Source: Astropecten irregularis
Lineage: Eukaryota; Echinodermata; Asteroidea; Paxillosida; Astropectinidae
Direction of reading: 5' to 3'
DNA: 64,000 nt
NCBI GenBank assembly: GCA_963971285.1
Contig: OZ020258.1
Location: 62,001 to 126,000, forward strand
Part shown: piece by piece, positions 34,301 to 47,499 of the stretch
How positions within the stretch are numbered: position 1 is the first letter of the stretch
Layout of the letters: each line of letters starts with the position of its first letter
Notes under the pieces: model-generated
Databases searched by the model: none
What the model was told of the DNA's origin: nothing
Seen by the model: only the letters and a program-made list of their open reading frames with translations
Program-made: the position numbers and the translations under genes

Positions 34301-36962
34301 GTTACCTTGGTCAACCCATACATGCATATACTAGGCTTAACAATTTAAGTATTACTAGTTCAGACAATTTTAGTCGATAGTTTTTGACTGATGTGATCAG
34401 ACACGAGTCCCATACTGTATGCAGTGCAAGCTTTGTTTCATGCTACATGCAAAGGTAGAGGAACTACTTTGAAGACTCCAGTTCCACAATCTGAAAAGAC
34501 TGACTGAAATCATTCACAATAATTATTTGCATTTCAAAAATGAATTTGTTGGCTTCGTAATTATACGCCTTGAGAGTGTCTTCAGATTTGTCATTTCTCA
34601 ACAACAAACATGGATTTTATTTGTAAACCACCTCTCAATAAATATCTATCTTCATTGTGGATGTAACCTCGTGACAGACGTGTTACGTTTCAATTTACAC
34701 ATTCTTAAATATTCCTTTGAATTATAATTTTTGACAAAATGTACAATTGACATACTACAAAGAGTCTTCTTATACATGACTGTACAAATTAAGAGCCTGA
34801 ACAACTCGGTCACTGCAGTGGATGACGAAACTGTTTTTCGTCAATCCTGATCTCCCTGCTATACTTGTAACAATTTTAGTGATGAAACTTTCCAGGCATA
34901 GTACAGTTTAGTACATTCACATTTCTGTTCAGAATTGCAATGATGAAAGTACAGGATCGGCCATGCACCCCGTCTTCGTCTGACCGGCGCAGGCAGATTC
35001 AGGTCAACTTCACTTTCCCAAAGAGGAAGTCTTCAGATATGATATGTCAGTATTTGACGAGCGAATGCATGTAGTTTATCTGCAAGCTGGCTCGTGCTAG
35101 AACCAGCTTGAGACGAACATAAGCCCATAATTTGTTTCTTGATTACTCGAGATTTTGTGGATTACTGACGACGATAACCATATACAAGGTTAAAACAAAC
35201 ATATGCCACTTCAGCACTTTCCATCTTGGTCATCAAAACCAAACAAACAACCGCAATTGCTGCATAGGCTGTTTCTCTTAAGCATTATTGCTTTACTTTT
35301 TCAAGTTTTTCATAATAAATTAATGGCTCAAACTTCGCTAAATCGTTGCTGTCCGTGAGAAACATATAGCCTGTTCAATTGCAACATGTATTTCATTAAC
35401 ATTCATTGACAAATACCGGTATTTCAAATTTTCTTTCAGTTACAAGATAGATCATGGAATAAATTGGTCTCGTTTTGCTGTTAGAAAAGTAGTTGTAAAC
35501 AGCCGTATCGAATTCAAACAACTCTTGTTTCGTTCGCACTCCTGAACAGGAAATGAACATGATTGTATGAACGTCCAACCGTTAATATTTACAGGCGGTA
35601 AATAGGATGAAACAATCATGTAAGTGCAGCGGATTCTTTATTTCTTGATATAAGTGGTATATATAGAAAATCAACTTCTACCTTCTGCACGAAACCAGCA
35701 CATAATTTCGTTATAGATTTGTTATAGAACTTAGAAGTACTTACAAGAACAGATGAAATGTTCTGTGTTTTTGCAGACTTGACTGTATAGTCTGTATATG
35801 TGTTTGATTGGCCATAGAGCGTTTATGGGGCCAGTATACATCACTGTTTTATGATACTTCACGAGTCCATGACCATCTACCAAAAACGTCTTGCCATGAT
35901 GACCTTGGCACTTGGCTACTTTGTTTCAACCACAGTCCAAGCCCCAGGCAATTGATCAGAAATTGTATTCTGGTCCGTTTAACCTCAAATGAACTGTTTA
36001 GACAAGGGCTGATTAGTTTCCATGGTAAAATATCAGGTGAAAGTGGAATGGGACTTCCTTGCTATATACCTCTCAGATTGACAGACACAAGGACTAGTGG
36101 ACAGGTCATTATGAATGTCCGTCACACCACATTGTTGACCAAAGTATGATGATAGGCCTATCTCTGAGAGGCAAAACGGAAGAATTTGTCGACGATATTA
36201 ACACGAAGTCTCCCAAGTAAAAAAGAATTGGTGGAAGATTTTATTCTTGAATGAAGTGCTACTTTCTAACGTGATAATGCTAAGAAGCCGAATATTGATC
36301 CAGCCCAACCCCGTACCATGGAGCATAGAGCTAGCTCTATGCATGGAGGAAGGAAGGTCTCGCAATCAAATATTCCCTGAATTTAGAAAATTAAGAGGCT
36401 TTTGGGCCTAATCAAGTGGCAAAACCCAGGCGTACCCCGATACCTTCCTGTCAATCTTACCATCATGACACGGCATACTTACAACCCACTGACCCGCGCC
36501 GTAATTCGGGCTAATTTCTCGGCCGGATCTTGCTCCGTCTTGAGCCCAGTGGTATTCGATGTCAGTCGTTCTTTGGTGTTGTAACATTTTGGTTATTTGT
36601 TGCTACCCCGGGCGTTTGGTAAATTACTCCTAATGTTTAGGTAGCCAAGCGGCAAGGCCTTACTTTGCCTAGCTCCCAGGGCAGACGAACAAACATTTCA
36701 GGTCGGTATGTTTAGTTACATCATGGATCATTGGATGGAGCTATGAATGTCTGATATGTGAAGGACCAGAGAGCTAAGATGGAAGGACCATGCCCTATAA
36801 CATGTACCTCCATGGAAGGACCAAGGGGGTTGCTTCGTGTATTAAAGGAAGGAAAAGACATACACGGTTTATGTTGATTGTTACCCAACGAAAATATCAA
36901 AGATCCGATAATAAAGTCACTTCGTAATTTCACATTTTAATCCACGGTTTGTCTTAAGGGCT

Positions 36963-37103
36963 GGATTTCACCAAACACTAAGATTAATCTTAAGATGAGT
37001 TCTCAGTATCACCATAGTGATTTGTATTGTGACATCACACTTTGCTTAGCAAGTAGGAAGTTTAGTTAAGATCAGTCTTATAGCGCTTCGTGAAATCGAA
37101 CCC
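36963..37103. mobile_element. Foldback family B (GATTTCAC...GTGAAATC ends), copy 1
   Basis: The left end GGATTTCACCAAACACTAAG and the right end CTTCGTGAAATCGAACCC are inverted. The interior AGTG/AACTAG..TGTGACATCACA.TTTGCTTA is shared with the copy at 56726-56871. Confidence 0.7.
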
Positions 37104-37343
37104 TGTCTCCTTGAGTGAGAACTGAGACACTAAATTTGAATTTACATATTAAAGAAATTATTAGATTTATAATACGTTATAGTTAATGGTTCTGTTATGT
37201 GTTTGTTATCCCATTAATTTATTTATTTAATGAGAAATCATGTGCATATTTATTTCTTGTCGTTCAAGACCCGTCTGCGTTTGCGCAGTTAGCTTGTGTA
37301 CACACCACGTGATATATCGGGATTATATCAACGTGTTATTATG

Positions 37344-37350
37344 TATAAAA
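37344..37350 (+). promoter_or_regulatory. Candidate TATA box of the bHLH gene
   Basis: TATAAAA about 1.24 kb upstream of the bHLH start codon, with a CACGTG E-box 33 bp further upstream (37306-37311). If used, transcription would start near 37375 and leave a long leader. Position and consensus are the only support. Confidence 0.25.
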
Positions 37351-38589
37351 CAGTCATGCCAGTCTTCCATACGGCAATGATTGTATCTCTGTAGACCACG
37401 ATTTTTCGTCAAAAAAGTCGATATTTGGCGACCATGCAAGATAATCCAAAGCTGGCCGAATTTAAGTAGCATTCACGTGCAATTTAACCGCCCCGTGTTG
37501 TGCAGATAAACTTCACAGTTCATATTGTACGTTGCGTTTCAGTGTCTCGTCTACCCCACCGTCCGTCCAACCAGAGAGCAAGGAATGACCCATCAGGCTC
37601 ACGCTATCCGCACGGTACGCCCACCCCGCAGGACAAAATAAAAACAGCAGTGAGTGAATCTGAAGGTCAGATGGACTCTTGATCGTGGTGATGACCACTG
37701 GCCGGAATAAGAACAATCCATCATTGTCTCCAAACACTACGGACCCGACGGTTCTTCATAAAGCAGGCAGCTCTGAAGGAGCAGAGACTTGGACTTCAAC
37801 GAATAACTTCAACACACACTGATTGACAACGTGGTTACATCCATGGTCCCGTTCCCTTCTATCGGCCAACTTCACTAACACTTTCGACTCAACATCGGCA
37901 GGTTGGAAAACGGTCTTATCATATAGTTCTTGCCTCGAAGGTTTTCGCTTGACATTTTCATGTTTGGAAGGAGAGAAACATTTCAAATGGAAGTCTAAAA
38001 CAATGATGTGAACCAGACGATCAGAGATTGAATACCAGTCGCTATAAATTATGAGTGCATCGTCCTATGACTAATGGTATACTAGTATAATAATGGACTA
38101 GTTTGCTGATTTTTATGAATACCACTTTTAGTTATGAGAGCATTAACGTGTCAGATTCTCTCATAGCCAAGTTGATGTTCATCTTAGATTGGCTTAACAG
38201 CCAACAGAAGATTTGTTCACGAAGGGAACTCACATCTGCGTGCCATCTGTGAAAAAAGTGAAGTATTTTTCTTCGTGAGGTAACATTCAAACCCAAAAAC
38301 TGAATAACTGTTATTAATAACTTGGAAGCGGTTCCAACGAGCTTCGTAAAAATAGTGACTGTACTTCACGGATACATTCGAAAGGAAAACGATATCTTGG
38401 AAAGAAATGTTGTTGAATTAATGGACATTATCCAGGTACTTTCAGAGGGCAAGCGACCAGGCACTTTAGCCTGAACACGGTGGCCAAACTCATCTAGTCA
38501 AGGCTTTCGTGTAACACCACAATCCATCATTAGAGTCTCACTGGACTAAAGGAATCTTGTCGTCTTCATTGGTATAACTACTTAGCTCA

Positions 38590-41500
38590 ATGCTTCGTTT
38601 AAGGGAACGATCTATCCATAGAAAACAGGAGAAACACCCTGACTTGAACAACAACTGTAGCACAAATCCTGGAATGAAAGAGGAGGTTATTTGCTTGAAT
38701 TCCTCTACGGACATGACGGAAATTGTGCTGCGAAATCCTGGAGCGAGTTGCAACGAGTCAACATCGCAGCGAGGCAAACCATGCAAGCGTCGCGGCGGTG
38801 GAGCAACGACCAACCGCCGTGCTACAGTGTCTCGAGCACCCATCAAGCCACTACAACGAAACGCCGCAAACGCCCGGGAGAGATCAAGAATGCGGGTACT
38901 GAGTAAGGCCTTCAGCCGACTGAAAACAAGTTTGCCTTGGGTACCTCCAGACACTAAACTATCTAAACTAGACACTCTGAGGTTAGCATCCAGTTATATT
39001 TCACACTTGAGAAAAATCCTAGACGACGATACATTGGATAGCACGATGGTACACCCGTTGAATCTGGTAAGTTTGAAATATCTGTAGTAAACTTTTAGCC
39101 TGTAAGTACTGGATTGATGGTTCATGTCGCAATCCTTGTGTAAGTCTGTAAGAGTTTGTTATGATTTGGCAACAAGGTGTTTTAATACACGGGAAACATT
39201 TTTTTATCGTTAATCGTATATCAAGTGTCTTATGTTGTCAAACATTTCAACTGTTTTCTGTCTCTGCATGATATGCAAAGAGATGATCAAGAAATATTGC
39301 ATCCATATCGTGCACATAATTGTTTCAAAATTAACTGCATAAGAGAATGATCTGAAAAGTGATTATTTATAGTACGTGTATAGCTGCAAAAAGAAATGAT
39401 TTTTTGTACCATTGTAATCATGTTGTCCTTTTCAAAAATGTTTGGATTTCACAGATCAAACAATATTTCACGGAAACATCAACATTAGCTCAATCATTCA
39501 GCAGAGGTGTCATTCAATGTATAGTTTTCTTCTTCTTTTTTAAGGAGAAATCCTGCATTTTCTCAAAGCCTTCCATGATTATTGTTTGTGGTTGTGTTGA
39601 ATTGCACATGGAGCAAGAATGAAGCAAGTTTACTGTTGTAGGCTATGCATTGCATGCGCATTCATTCAAAGAATGAATATAATGGAAAGATATTCATGGG
39701 TCTAATTCTTTTCAAATATCTAAATCATTAACTACTTTTATGCTTTTGGATATCATATACGGTTTCGCGCTATTAAGTATTAGTTTTAATTAGTTTCAAT
39801 TTCTAGTTTCAAAAATACCAACTAAATGAAAATTTACCCCTTAAAGTTTCGATAAACACCCTTAGATGAAACAGCACAATTCCACATTATTATAACCAAA
39901 TTATAACCATACAGGCCCGACATAAAAGAAATACATGAACGCCCTCTCCCAAGTTCAAATATCGCAGAATTTGGCACAGATATTTTGAATTTATTGGTAA
40001 TTAAGCACTGCCGAAATATCTTCACATTAATTTTCTTAAAACTAAAGTGTTGAAAATTATCTAGAAGTTTGAAATGAAAAGCGATGGCACGTGCGAAGGC
40101 CTTGATAAACAGAAAAGGGGCGGGAGGGCCCAAAAACAGTATCAACAAAATATCAAATGCCAGTCTTCTTCTTTTTTTTTAATCGGGCTATAGCCTGATC
40201 CAACATTGAACCGCAGTTTCGAATCGTAGGTTTAAACTTGAAGAATCACGTCCCTTTAACATGCACAAAGTCACCGTATTTGTGTACCAGTTTTACACGG
40301 AGACCCCCAGTTTAGGAGCGGATGGACGTGCGTGTGGCGCACGGTAAGCCCAGGCTGGCCGTGTACCGAACCGCGGGGTCTCCCCCTCCCGCCTTTCTCA
40401 GTCTGTGGCTGAACCGCCTCTCCTTTGCCACGTACTTGCGAGCTCAGTCTGTGGTTTCAGAATCGGACCATGTTGCCTGTGTGTGGCATTATACGCGTTG
40501 TGTGTGTGCTACAAGATGAATATTGCGTCACGCACAGTGTACATTTAATATTGAATTCCATTAATCATTATACAATCATGTAGAGTATATAACTAAAGGA
40601 AGCAAATACTGTATAGAATAAACCGATGCAGCCTTGCTCCACGCTGTTTCATCACGCTAAAACTATAGTAAATACGACTAAATGCATACATTACTATGTC
40701 GGGCATATTTTTGAACTGAACTGTGTTGATTTTTTTCCAAATACATGTACATTCATTTCGAGCATCGTTCGGTAAGCCATTACTTTTGTAAATGGTGTAT
40801 ATTGCTTATTTGTAGCCAGGCTCGTATTTAGTCAAATTTATTGATTTTATCTATTATAATAGGACTCAGACTCAGACTCAGTATTGTTCCGCTGACATTC
40901 ATAACTTTTGCTTTGCCTTTTTGTGGGTGTAAGGCGGGGGGTGATGTGTGGAGTACTCAGTAGTGGTATTTTACCTGTGGACATATGACAAAAGGGACAA
41001 TTATTGTGGTCCACACTTGAAAAGCATATGTACAAAGTACTACAAACCCAGTGGAGCTGCTGCGCAAGAATCCAAACAAAATATTTGGGGAGGTTAAGGG
41101 TGCGGTTTAGTCACAAGGGTGTGCGAGGTATAATTATTATAATAAATATTAATATTATTTTTTGTGGGAACGGGGGTGGGGGTGTTACTATTATGATTAT
41201 CTTATAGAACAACGCTAAATCGGTTTATTTCACTTATCCCTTCAAACTGGTACAGACCATCCCTGTAATATTGTGGCAGGCTTGTTTGTTTGCTTGATGC
41301 TCCAACACATCGATATTAAAAGAGCCCACAAACATGTATGTATTATACCATGAATTGATTGGGGTAAAGGGTTGGCGAAAACATGAACCACAAACTGAGC
41401 GGCGAGCAACCGTGTACAAATGTGCTCAGTTTGTGGTTTACCTCCAAAAAGGCTTCCAAAATGTATTTTTTTCACATTTAAATATTGAAACGAGGGGAGA

Positions 41501-44500
41501 ATGAAATATTTCTCCATAATTTAATTACAAAATCTGAAAAATTCCTAAATTTATCGTATTTAAAATGTCCCTAAAAGATCAATAGTAACTGTTAGTACCC
41601 CTTACCCATCTTTCAACGGTAACGTGGACGCGTTTTTGAAGCACATATTGCAAAGATTGGAAGTGGCATAACTTTTTTATTTGGGCACCGATTTTGTTCC
41701 AAATTGTCTTAAATTATCGTTCGTGTGTCCCAGTTTCGGTTTTTAATTCGAAATTAAGAGTTTGCTTCTTTATTTTCTTTTTATATTGATTTTCTAAGAG
41801 TTGGTCGAAGTCTCAGAATTTGGGTTATTCTGTGGTTGGCCCATGACTGTTTTGAGTGCAACTCAAAATTCGTCCATGATATATTCTTAGTTTTTAAACT
41901 GACATGAAGTGTCAAGTTTGCTCCCAATAATCCACCAGGTTTCGCCTTTCATAGGGCACAATGAGTATTTTTTATGAACTTGAGTTTGTCCTAAAATGCT
42001 CAGTCTGTGACACCAAGGATTTTCCATTTTCTCTTCATAACTGATACAATTTACTTCAATCTAATGAAAAATGTTATTTTTGCAAACATCCAACTAATTC
42101 CGATTGTGAAAATAGCTGTAAAAACACAAAACACGTGGTGGATGCAAAATGAGAGTGTTAATTAAAAAGCTGTCTGCCCCTGCGACCATGGCCATCTTCC
42201 GCCAACAGAGGACGCACTTTTTGCTCAGTTTGTGGTTTTCAAACATTTGGCGAATGCCATCCTCGAACAATAACTTGTCTTGATGATCATACCCATGCAA
42301 AACACCATAGGAACAATACGGTCGACAATGTGTTCAAGTTAATGTGTTAATTGTGTTTCGTTGTTCAGTATTTTGTTCTTCCCTCTCGGGTTGTTTTGAT
42401 CAACCTGATACATCCTAAATGACGTTTTGGAGGGAGACGGACCGGTGTTTTCAAATCCAAATACATGATGTAGTGGTCCTTTTACATGTGCATAATTACG
42501 TGAACACAGATTACAGGCTACCAGACAATTACACCTATTCTGCGCGGATATATATCACAGGTGGTAGACATTTTCCCTAATTAAATGTCATAATCATGTA
42601 CATACATGTATAAAGAGAATTGATAAGATCGGCAGGGTGTTGGCCGCGGTGTGGATAGAGATCTTACTTAGATGGAAACTTCAAGCTTCTAATATGTGGT
42701 AATTTAAATCCGCAAAAAGAAACTGTTGCCTTGTTTTAAAACATGTTAATTATAAATCTCAGTCAATTTTAAAATGTCACTGTTATTTTACTTGGCTTAC
42801 AGCAAGAGAAACAAAATGCCTATATAACACCAATCTGACGACTCAATATAACTAGATAAATGTTTATATTAAAATTTGTTTCAATTATTCAAATAAATAA
42901 TTTATATACTATTTCACTGATTATTTTATCGATTCAATCGAGTCATATATTACTTCAAAGTATTTAATGCTCAATGGTTCCAGGGAAGGTTTTTCAATTG
43001 TGTGAAAATTAATACAGCGTGTATAGACACTTCATATACTGCTATGGGAATACAGAAAATAAAGTACAAGACAAAAACAACATTGACGAACCTCAAGTAA
43101 AGAGCATGTCAATTTACAAAGACCATAAGCGTGAAATTCACATAGGCATTATCTTCAACACAGACAATAATCCGACAGCGTTTAAATAAACAAAATTGTT
43201 GTGTTCTTGACAGTTATAAACTTATAACAATATTGTGTAGTAGGACGCCCAACTCAAAAACACCGCCGTTTTAAAAACTTTGGCCCATTTTTATCGAGAA
43301 TCAAGATTGGCGAGCCTTTGATATTTTGTGCAGCAGCCTGGTGAGTCCCTTAAATAAACTGTAATTTTGTCAGGACCACAGAAAATTTTATAAAAATGCT
43401 CAGAGTTCCAGAAACAGACGTAAGGATTTTAGCATGATCTTTTCTTCACTGGAGGCTAATTGGAAAATGAATTTTAAAAAATAGTAAAATACATTAATAG
43501 AAGGCAACAATGTGCCTCTCCGTTTGTTTTTGGTTCAAGGTGGCTTCTGGTACATGTTACCGGTAACAAAAAATGGTCCTAATGACCAGTCAGTGCAGTC
43601 GAGTTTGAGTTTCCCATGGGCCTGTGTGTTTAGTTAATTATCCAGAGATTTGACACCCAGTCATTGTATAATGTTATGTAAAAGAAGTCTACAGGTGGCA
43701 GGATTTCGTGACCTTGGAAAGTTGGGGTCAAAAATCTCAACATACACTGTATCTGAAACCAGTTGTTTTTGAGCTAGGACAAGGTCTTGTCAAACCCTAA
43801 CGCACAAAAACAAAACGGGACTGTATTGTTTGTCTGTTTATAAATAGAGCAGAGCAGATTGTTCTATGTTCGGGTTTTTTTTCGAGACCTGGAAGTAACT
43901 TATTACTCGACAAATTGTACTCAAAATCTATGCTGAAGCCCTTGAACAATTGTCAAATTGTTGTCTTAAAGGACATGGCAATGTGAGTTTAAGATCGGTC
44001 AAATCAAGCCGCTGCAAATTTCTTTGAACGTAGACTTTATGTCAGTGTGTAAACTTAAATGCTCAGAATGCTCATTTGTGTACAGAAAAATTGCAGTGTT
44101 TAGCAAAACTAAGTTCTTAAAGGTTGTATCATATTTGGTAAGAACCAAAACAGAAAAAGATGGTGGTGGTAGAAACACATCGTTATAATTGTTCTGCAAA
44201 TGGTGTATTTATCCAGAAATTAGTAAAACAACGACCACAAATCTGATTGATCTTTTAAAAGATCAAAAATAAAAGAGAAAAGACTTAAGAAATACTGTGG
44301 CTGTTTTTCACTATTTCCTCAAAAAGTGGGCACTGTATGGGACTGAAATTTTCACAGATGACTGTTACTGTATCTGTCTTGATATTTTTGCCCATGAATC
44401 TGTATTTCTTTGATAAAAACCAAAGTATGATACTACCTTTAATTTCATTATTATATTATGAAAATGTTACCGAAGGCATGTTTGGAGGGACGGCAAGGGG

Positions 44501-47499
44501 AAGACACAATGGCCGGGGGAGACACTGGTTTGGCCTGATATACTGGAATGTTAATTTTCATCTCTTGATGGCAGTATTGATACATTAAGAACCCTTATTG
44601 CAACCTAAATTGTTTGTTACTATAACGTACCCCCGCGCAAATAAACATGGAATCGTTATGTACAATACATGTCAAATTAGGGGCTCAAATATTACATGCA
44701 TTCTGTGGTGTTTCTCAAAGTTCATGTCCATTTAAAGCATCAATATAATGATTCAAGCTATAGGACATACGCCCAAATTCAAATAAATAAATAAATAAAT
44801 ACACACAATGGCTTTGTATTTCCCAAAAAGAGCCGATTTAAGTTATACTTGCCAGAAAATGAGATTTTGACAGCTTTTCTTGAGATCCTACGAAACCACA
44901 GACTGAGCAAAAAAATGTATTATATTTTCTTTTTCACATTAAATGTCCATAGCTGTCTTAATAAATTGAAAAAAATACGAGAGACGAAAATTTGAAAGAA
45001 TTGTATTAATATCTCTCTCCGATAAAAAGATATAATAAGTTGAAAACAACTCTTATTTCTGAAAATCATATGCAGAATTCTCACACTAAATGTAAAACCA
45101 CAGAATAACCCATGTCACAGAATAACCCAATCCACAAACTGAGCACCTCAAATTCTACCAATCCACAGAATGACCCACTTTTGGGTTATTCTGTGGATTT
45201 GCGGTGCGCCACCGAACCACAAACTGAAACGCTTACTGCACGACCCAATGGACAGGTTTGGGGCGGTAGCGCTGCACCTCGCCTCGGCCGGCTGCCTGAC
45301 TCTCAATGACACGCGGTTTTACGTGCTTCACTAACGAAGGTCGTAAAAAGAGTTTAACAACTTCAGGAAATGTTCCCAACTTGTTAGTGAAGTTTACGTT
45401 CGGCTGCTTGTGAATAAATGTCCATTTTAATCATTGTAGGACTTGGGGAAAGTCCTACCGAGGATTTGTAGGTCATACCAAAGTTTGAAACAAACACGTT
45501 TTTATTATGCAATTTGTTCAATGTCAGCCAATGTACTGATTGAAGTACTAAACCGAGAAGATTGAAGGGAAATGGATTTTACAAATGAAACTGACAAACA
45601 GTTCAACATTTCGGGACATTTTACGGAGAAATGAAGGATAACATGAAGTATTGAACATAAAATATTCGAAAGATTTCAAATCACGCCGTATAACTTTTAT
45701 ACTGATATTGCATGGTACACAATCAAAACACTTTTCCTATGGCTATAGTCTGACAGTTATTTGCATTTATGTAATAGATATAAGAGACAATTATTTATGA
45801 TAATCAAAATATTGAATTCATGATAAGATTTATGCACTCACTGTCAAACTAGAGGTTTATAATAATTCAAAGAATACGACCAGTGATCTAGATCTGTCTA
45901 ATAGTAATAATAACCATGTCTAGCCGCTTGAACGTGCCCAACCTGCTCTTAGCAGATAAACTGTGTGATAACAACTCAAAACAACGGTCTGATATGCAAA
46001 CCATGGAATTTGTTTTCAAATACTCGACGGAAAATGACGTACAAATCACATAATAGTTAATACTTCCTTGCTCATCTATGTTGGAAAGCATCGGTACTGA
46101 ACAGCGAGGAGCAAGCGGCATATTGCCTTTGATTGCCTGGTGGTCTGGGCTACATTTTATGGGTCTCTTAACCAGCGATGTACGGACATTTATGTCTTTG
46201 ATTTTGCGTGTAATCAGAATTTTATTTAGGGTCTGTTTAATTTTGGTTTTGGGTATTCGACACGTTTGTATCTGAACTTGGGCCATTCACGTATAGTTCT
46301 GTTTACCAACGCCGTGTTTACATGGAAATACTTTGATCCAGTTCATGGCTTTAGAACGACATAAGTAAGGCCTACATTTTCCCGCCTGTCATTTCATGGC
46401 ATAAATACAGTAGGTCCCTATATACAAATTCATTGAAAGGAGAAATTCATTATTCACTAGGGAAATTCATTATCTTCAAATCATCCTAAAATCAATGTTA
46501 TACTGCTTCATAAAGGCTGATCAAGACGTAACAAACAGATACAAATCACATGAAAAGTATAGCGGTGATACTCATACTGATAGATGTGCCCTTAGATGTT
46601 TAACCTGTGCAACCACCGCAGTGTAAACCGACTTGTAATATTCCTGGTCCAATCATTTATCAACCTGTTTACAGTGATATGTTTGACTGTGAAATAGTAT
46701 ACCAACAATGTGACACGATTCATGAAAAAGTTTGAAAAAAGTTTGTATCTATCCATTCTATCGATATGTTTGATTACTAATTTTTCAAATAAAAATTTTG
46801 GAACTTAATTAAAGGTTCACAAGAACAGAACAGCACTCACCCTTTGTCTGATCCAATATGTAGATGAAATGATAAACCTGTGAAAATTGCAGCTCAATCG
46901 GACATCTGAGTCACGAGAAAATAGAGTTTTTCTTACCCCGTGAACTGTTTTCGGTATTTGTTTTACTAATTTCTGGATAAATACAGCATTTCAGGTGAAA
47001 ATATTTTAACGGTATGTTTCTACCAGCACCATCATCTTCATACCCTGAGTGAAAGGGGATAACTAAAATGACTCAAGTGAAGGTGTCCTTTATGTTTGTT
47101 CCAAAAGTCGTTCGGACGAACGATATTTTTAAAAGACACTAAATCTTGATTTCCCTGAAAAACCGGTTAACGATCTGCCTTGCAAATCCTGTAAGCTGCC
47201 TAAAACATTTACTTAATGCATAAACTACATTTGTGATCATCGTATTGCTGTGAGTATCATTTAGGATTCAAAGTGTGAGTTTTAAGACTACTAGGAATCG
47301 GTATTGAACACACTTTGATGCATTTATAGGCCTATAGATAATAAAAAACTAAAGATAATTTGTCCCTGTTTATTGTTTGATACAGACGTGGCCATTTGCA
47401 ATCAGTTCCAGACCGATCATGGCCGATGATAATTCTGAAGACTGCGACAAGGAGACCAGATCAGACACGACAAGCGACATCATGTCAGAATCACCGTGA
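38590..47499 (+). CDS. TCF21/MSC-like: TCF21/musculin-type bHLH transcription factor, two exons
   Basis: Exon 1 is 38590-39066 (159 codons, ends AATCTG|GTAAGT) and exon 2 is 47386-47499 (TACAG|ACG TGG CCA), phase 0; total 196 residues. The bHLH domain at about residues 98-150 begins [20 protein letters not shown] and continues with [20 protein letters not shown], nearly invariant in TCF21/capsulin and musculin; SLPWVPP rather than TLPWVPP is the musculin form. The exon junction HPLNL|TWPF falls exactly at the family's HPVNL/TWPF boundary. An earlier ATG-rich start is possible at 38674. The N-terminus has KRRGGG, a possible nuclear signal. These factors dimerise with E proteins on E-boxes and act in mesoderm and muscle lineages. 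The family's ~25-residue C-tail after TWPF is replaced by an acidic tail ([18 protein letters not shown]) that lies in a tandem repeat (47425-47949). Confidence 0.92.
41386..45230. repeat. Scattered 12-17-nt words in both orientations
   Basis: Two related words recur. AACCACAAACTGAGC or its complement occurs at 41386, 41424, 41998, 42223, 44893, 45131 and 45214. CCACAGAATAACCCA or its complement occurs at 41821, 45095, 45116, 45162 and 45183. Both begin with CCACA. Between 45095 and 45230 they lie almost back to back. This is not a simple tandem array. Confidence 0.6.
44117..44443. mobile_element. MITE family A, copy 2
   Basis: Ends TTAAAGGTTGTATCATATTTGG and its inverted partner ACCAAAGTATGATACTACCT, with an interior matching the element at 21430-21763 in reverse orientation. 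It sits in the bHLH intron. Confidence 0.75.
46809..47050. mobile_element. MITE family A, partial or diverged copy 3
   Basis: Begins ATTAAAGGTTCAC and shares an interior block with copy 1: TTTCTGGATAAATACAGCAT, then GGTATGTTTCTACCA. The matching right end is not clear. Confidence 0.5.

Larger units (their letters stand above)
25398..38589. other. 13-kb gene-poor region upstream of the bHLH gene
   Basis: No coding exon recognised. It holds an (AT)n run near 25940, CCATGGAG-type hairpins (26150, 29825, 36314), a G run near 29935, an AT palindrome near 32255 and the foldback element at 36963-37103. The longest frames (for example 35808-36149 and 33446-33736) have no family resemblance. As the upstream flank of a developmental transcription factor it may hold enhancers, but I see no direct evidence for one. 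Confidence 0.5.
39067..47385. other. 8.3-kb intron of the bHLH gene
   Basis: No additional exon recognised. It contains the CACAAACTGAGC / CACAGAATAACCC word cluster (41386-45230), an (AAAT)n run near 44785, one complete and one partial MITE of family A and a short GACTCA run near 40862. Confidence 0.6.

Noticed and set aside
35808..36149. 113-codon plus-strand frame in the gene-poor region
   Set aside because: No recognisable motif or splice partner, and no start context.
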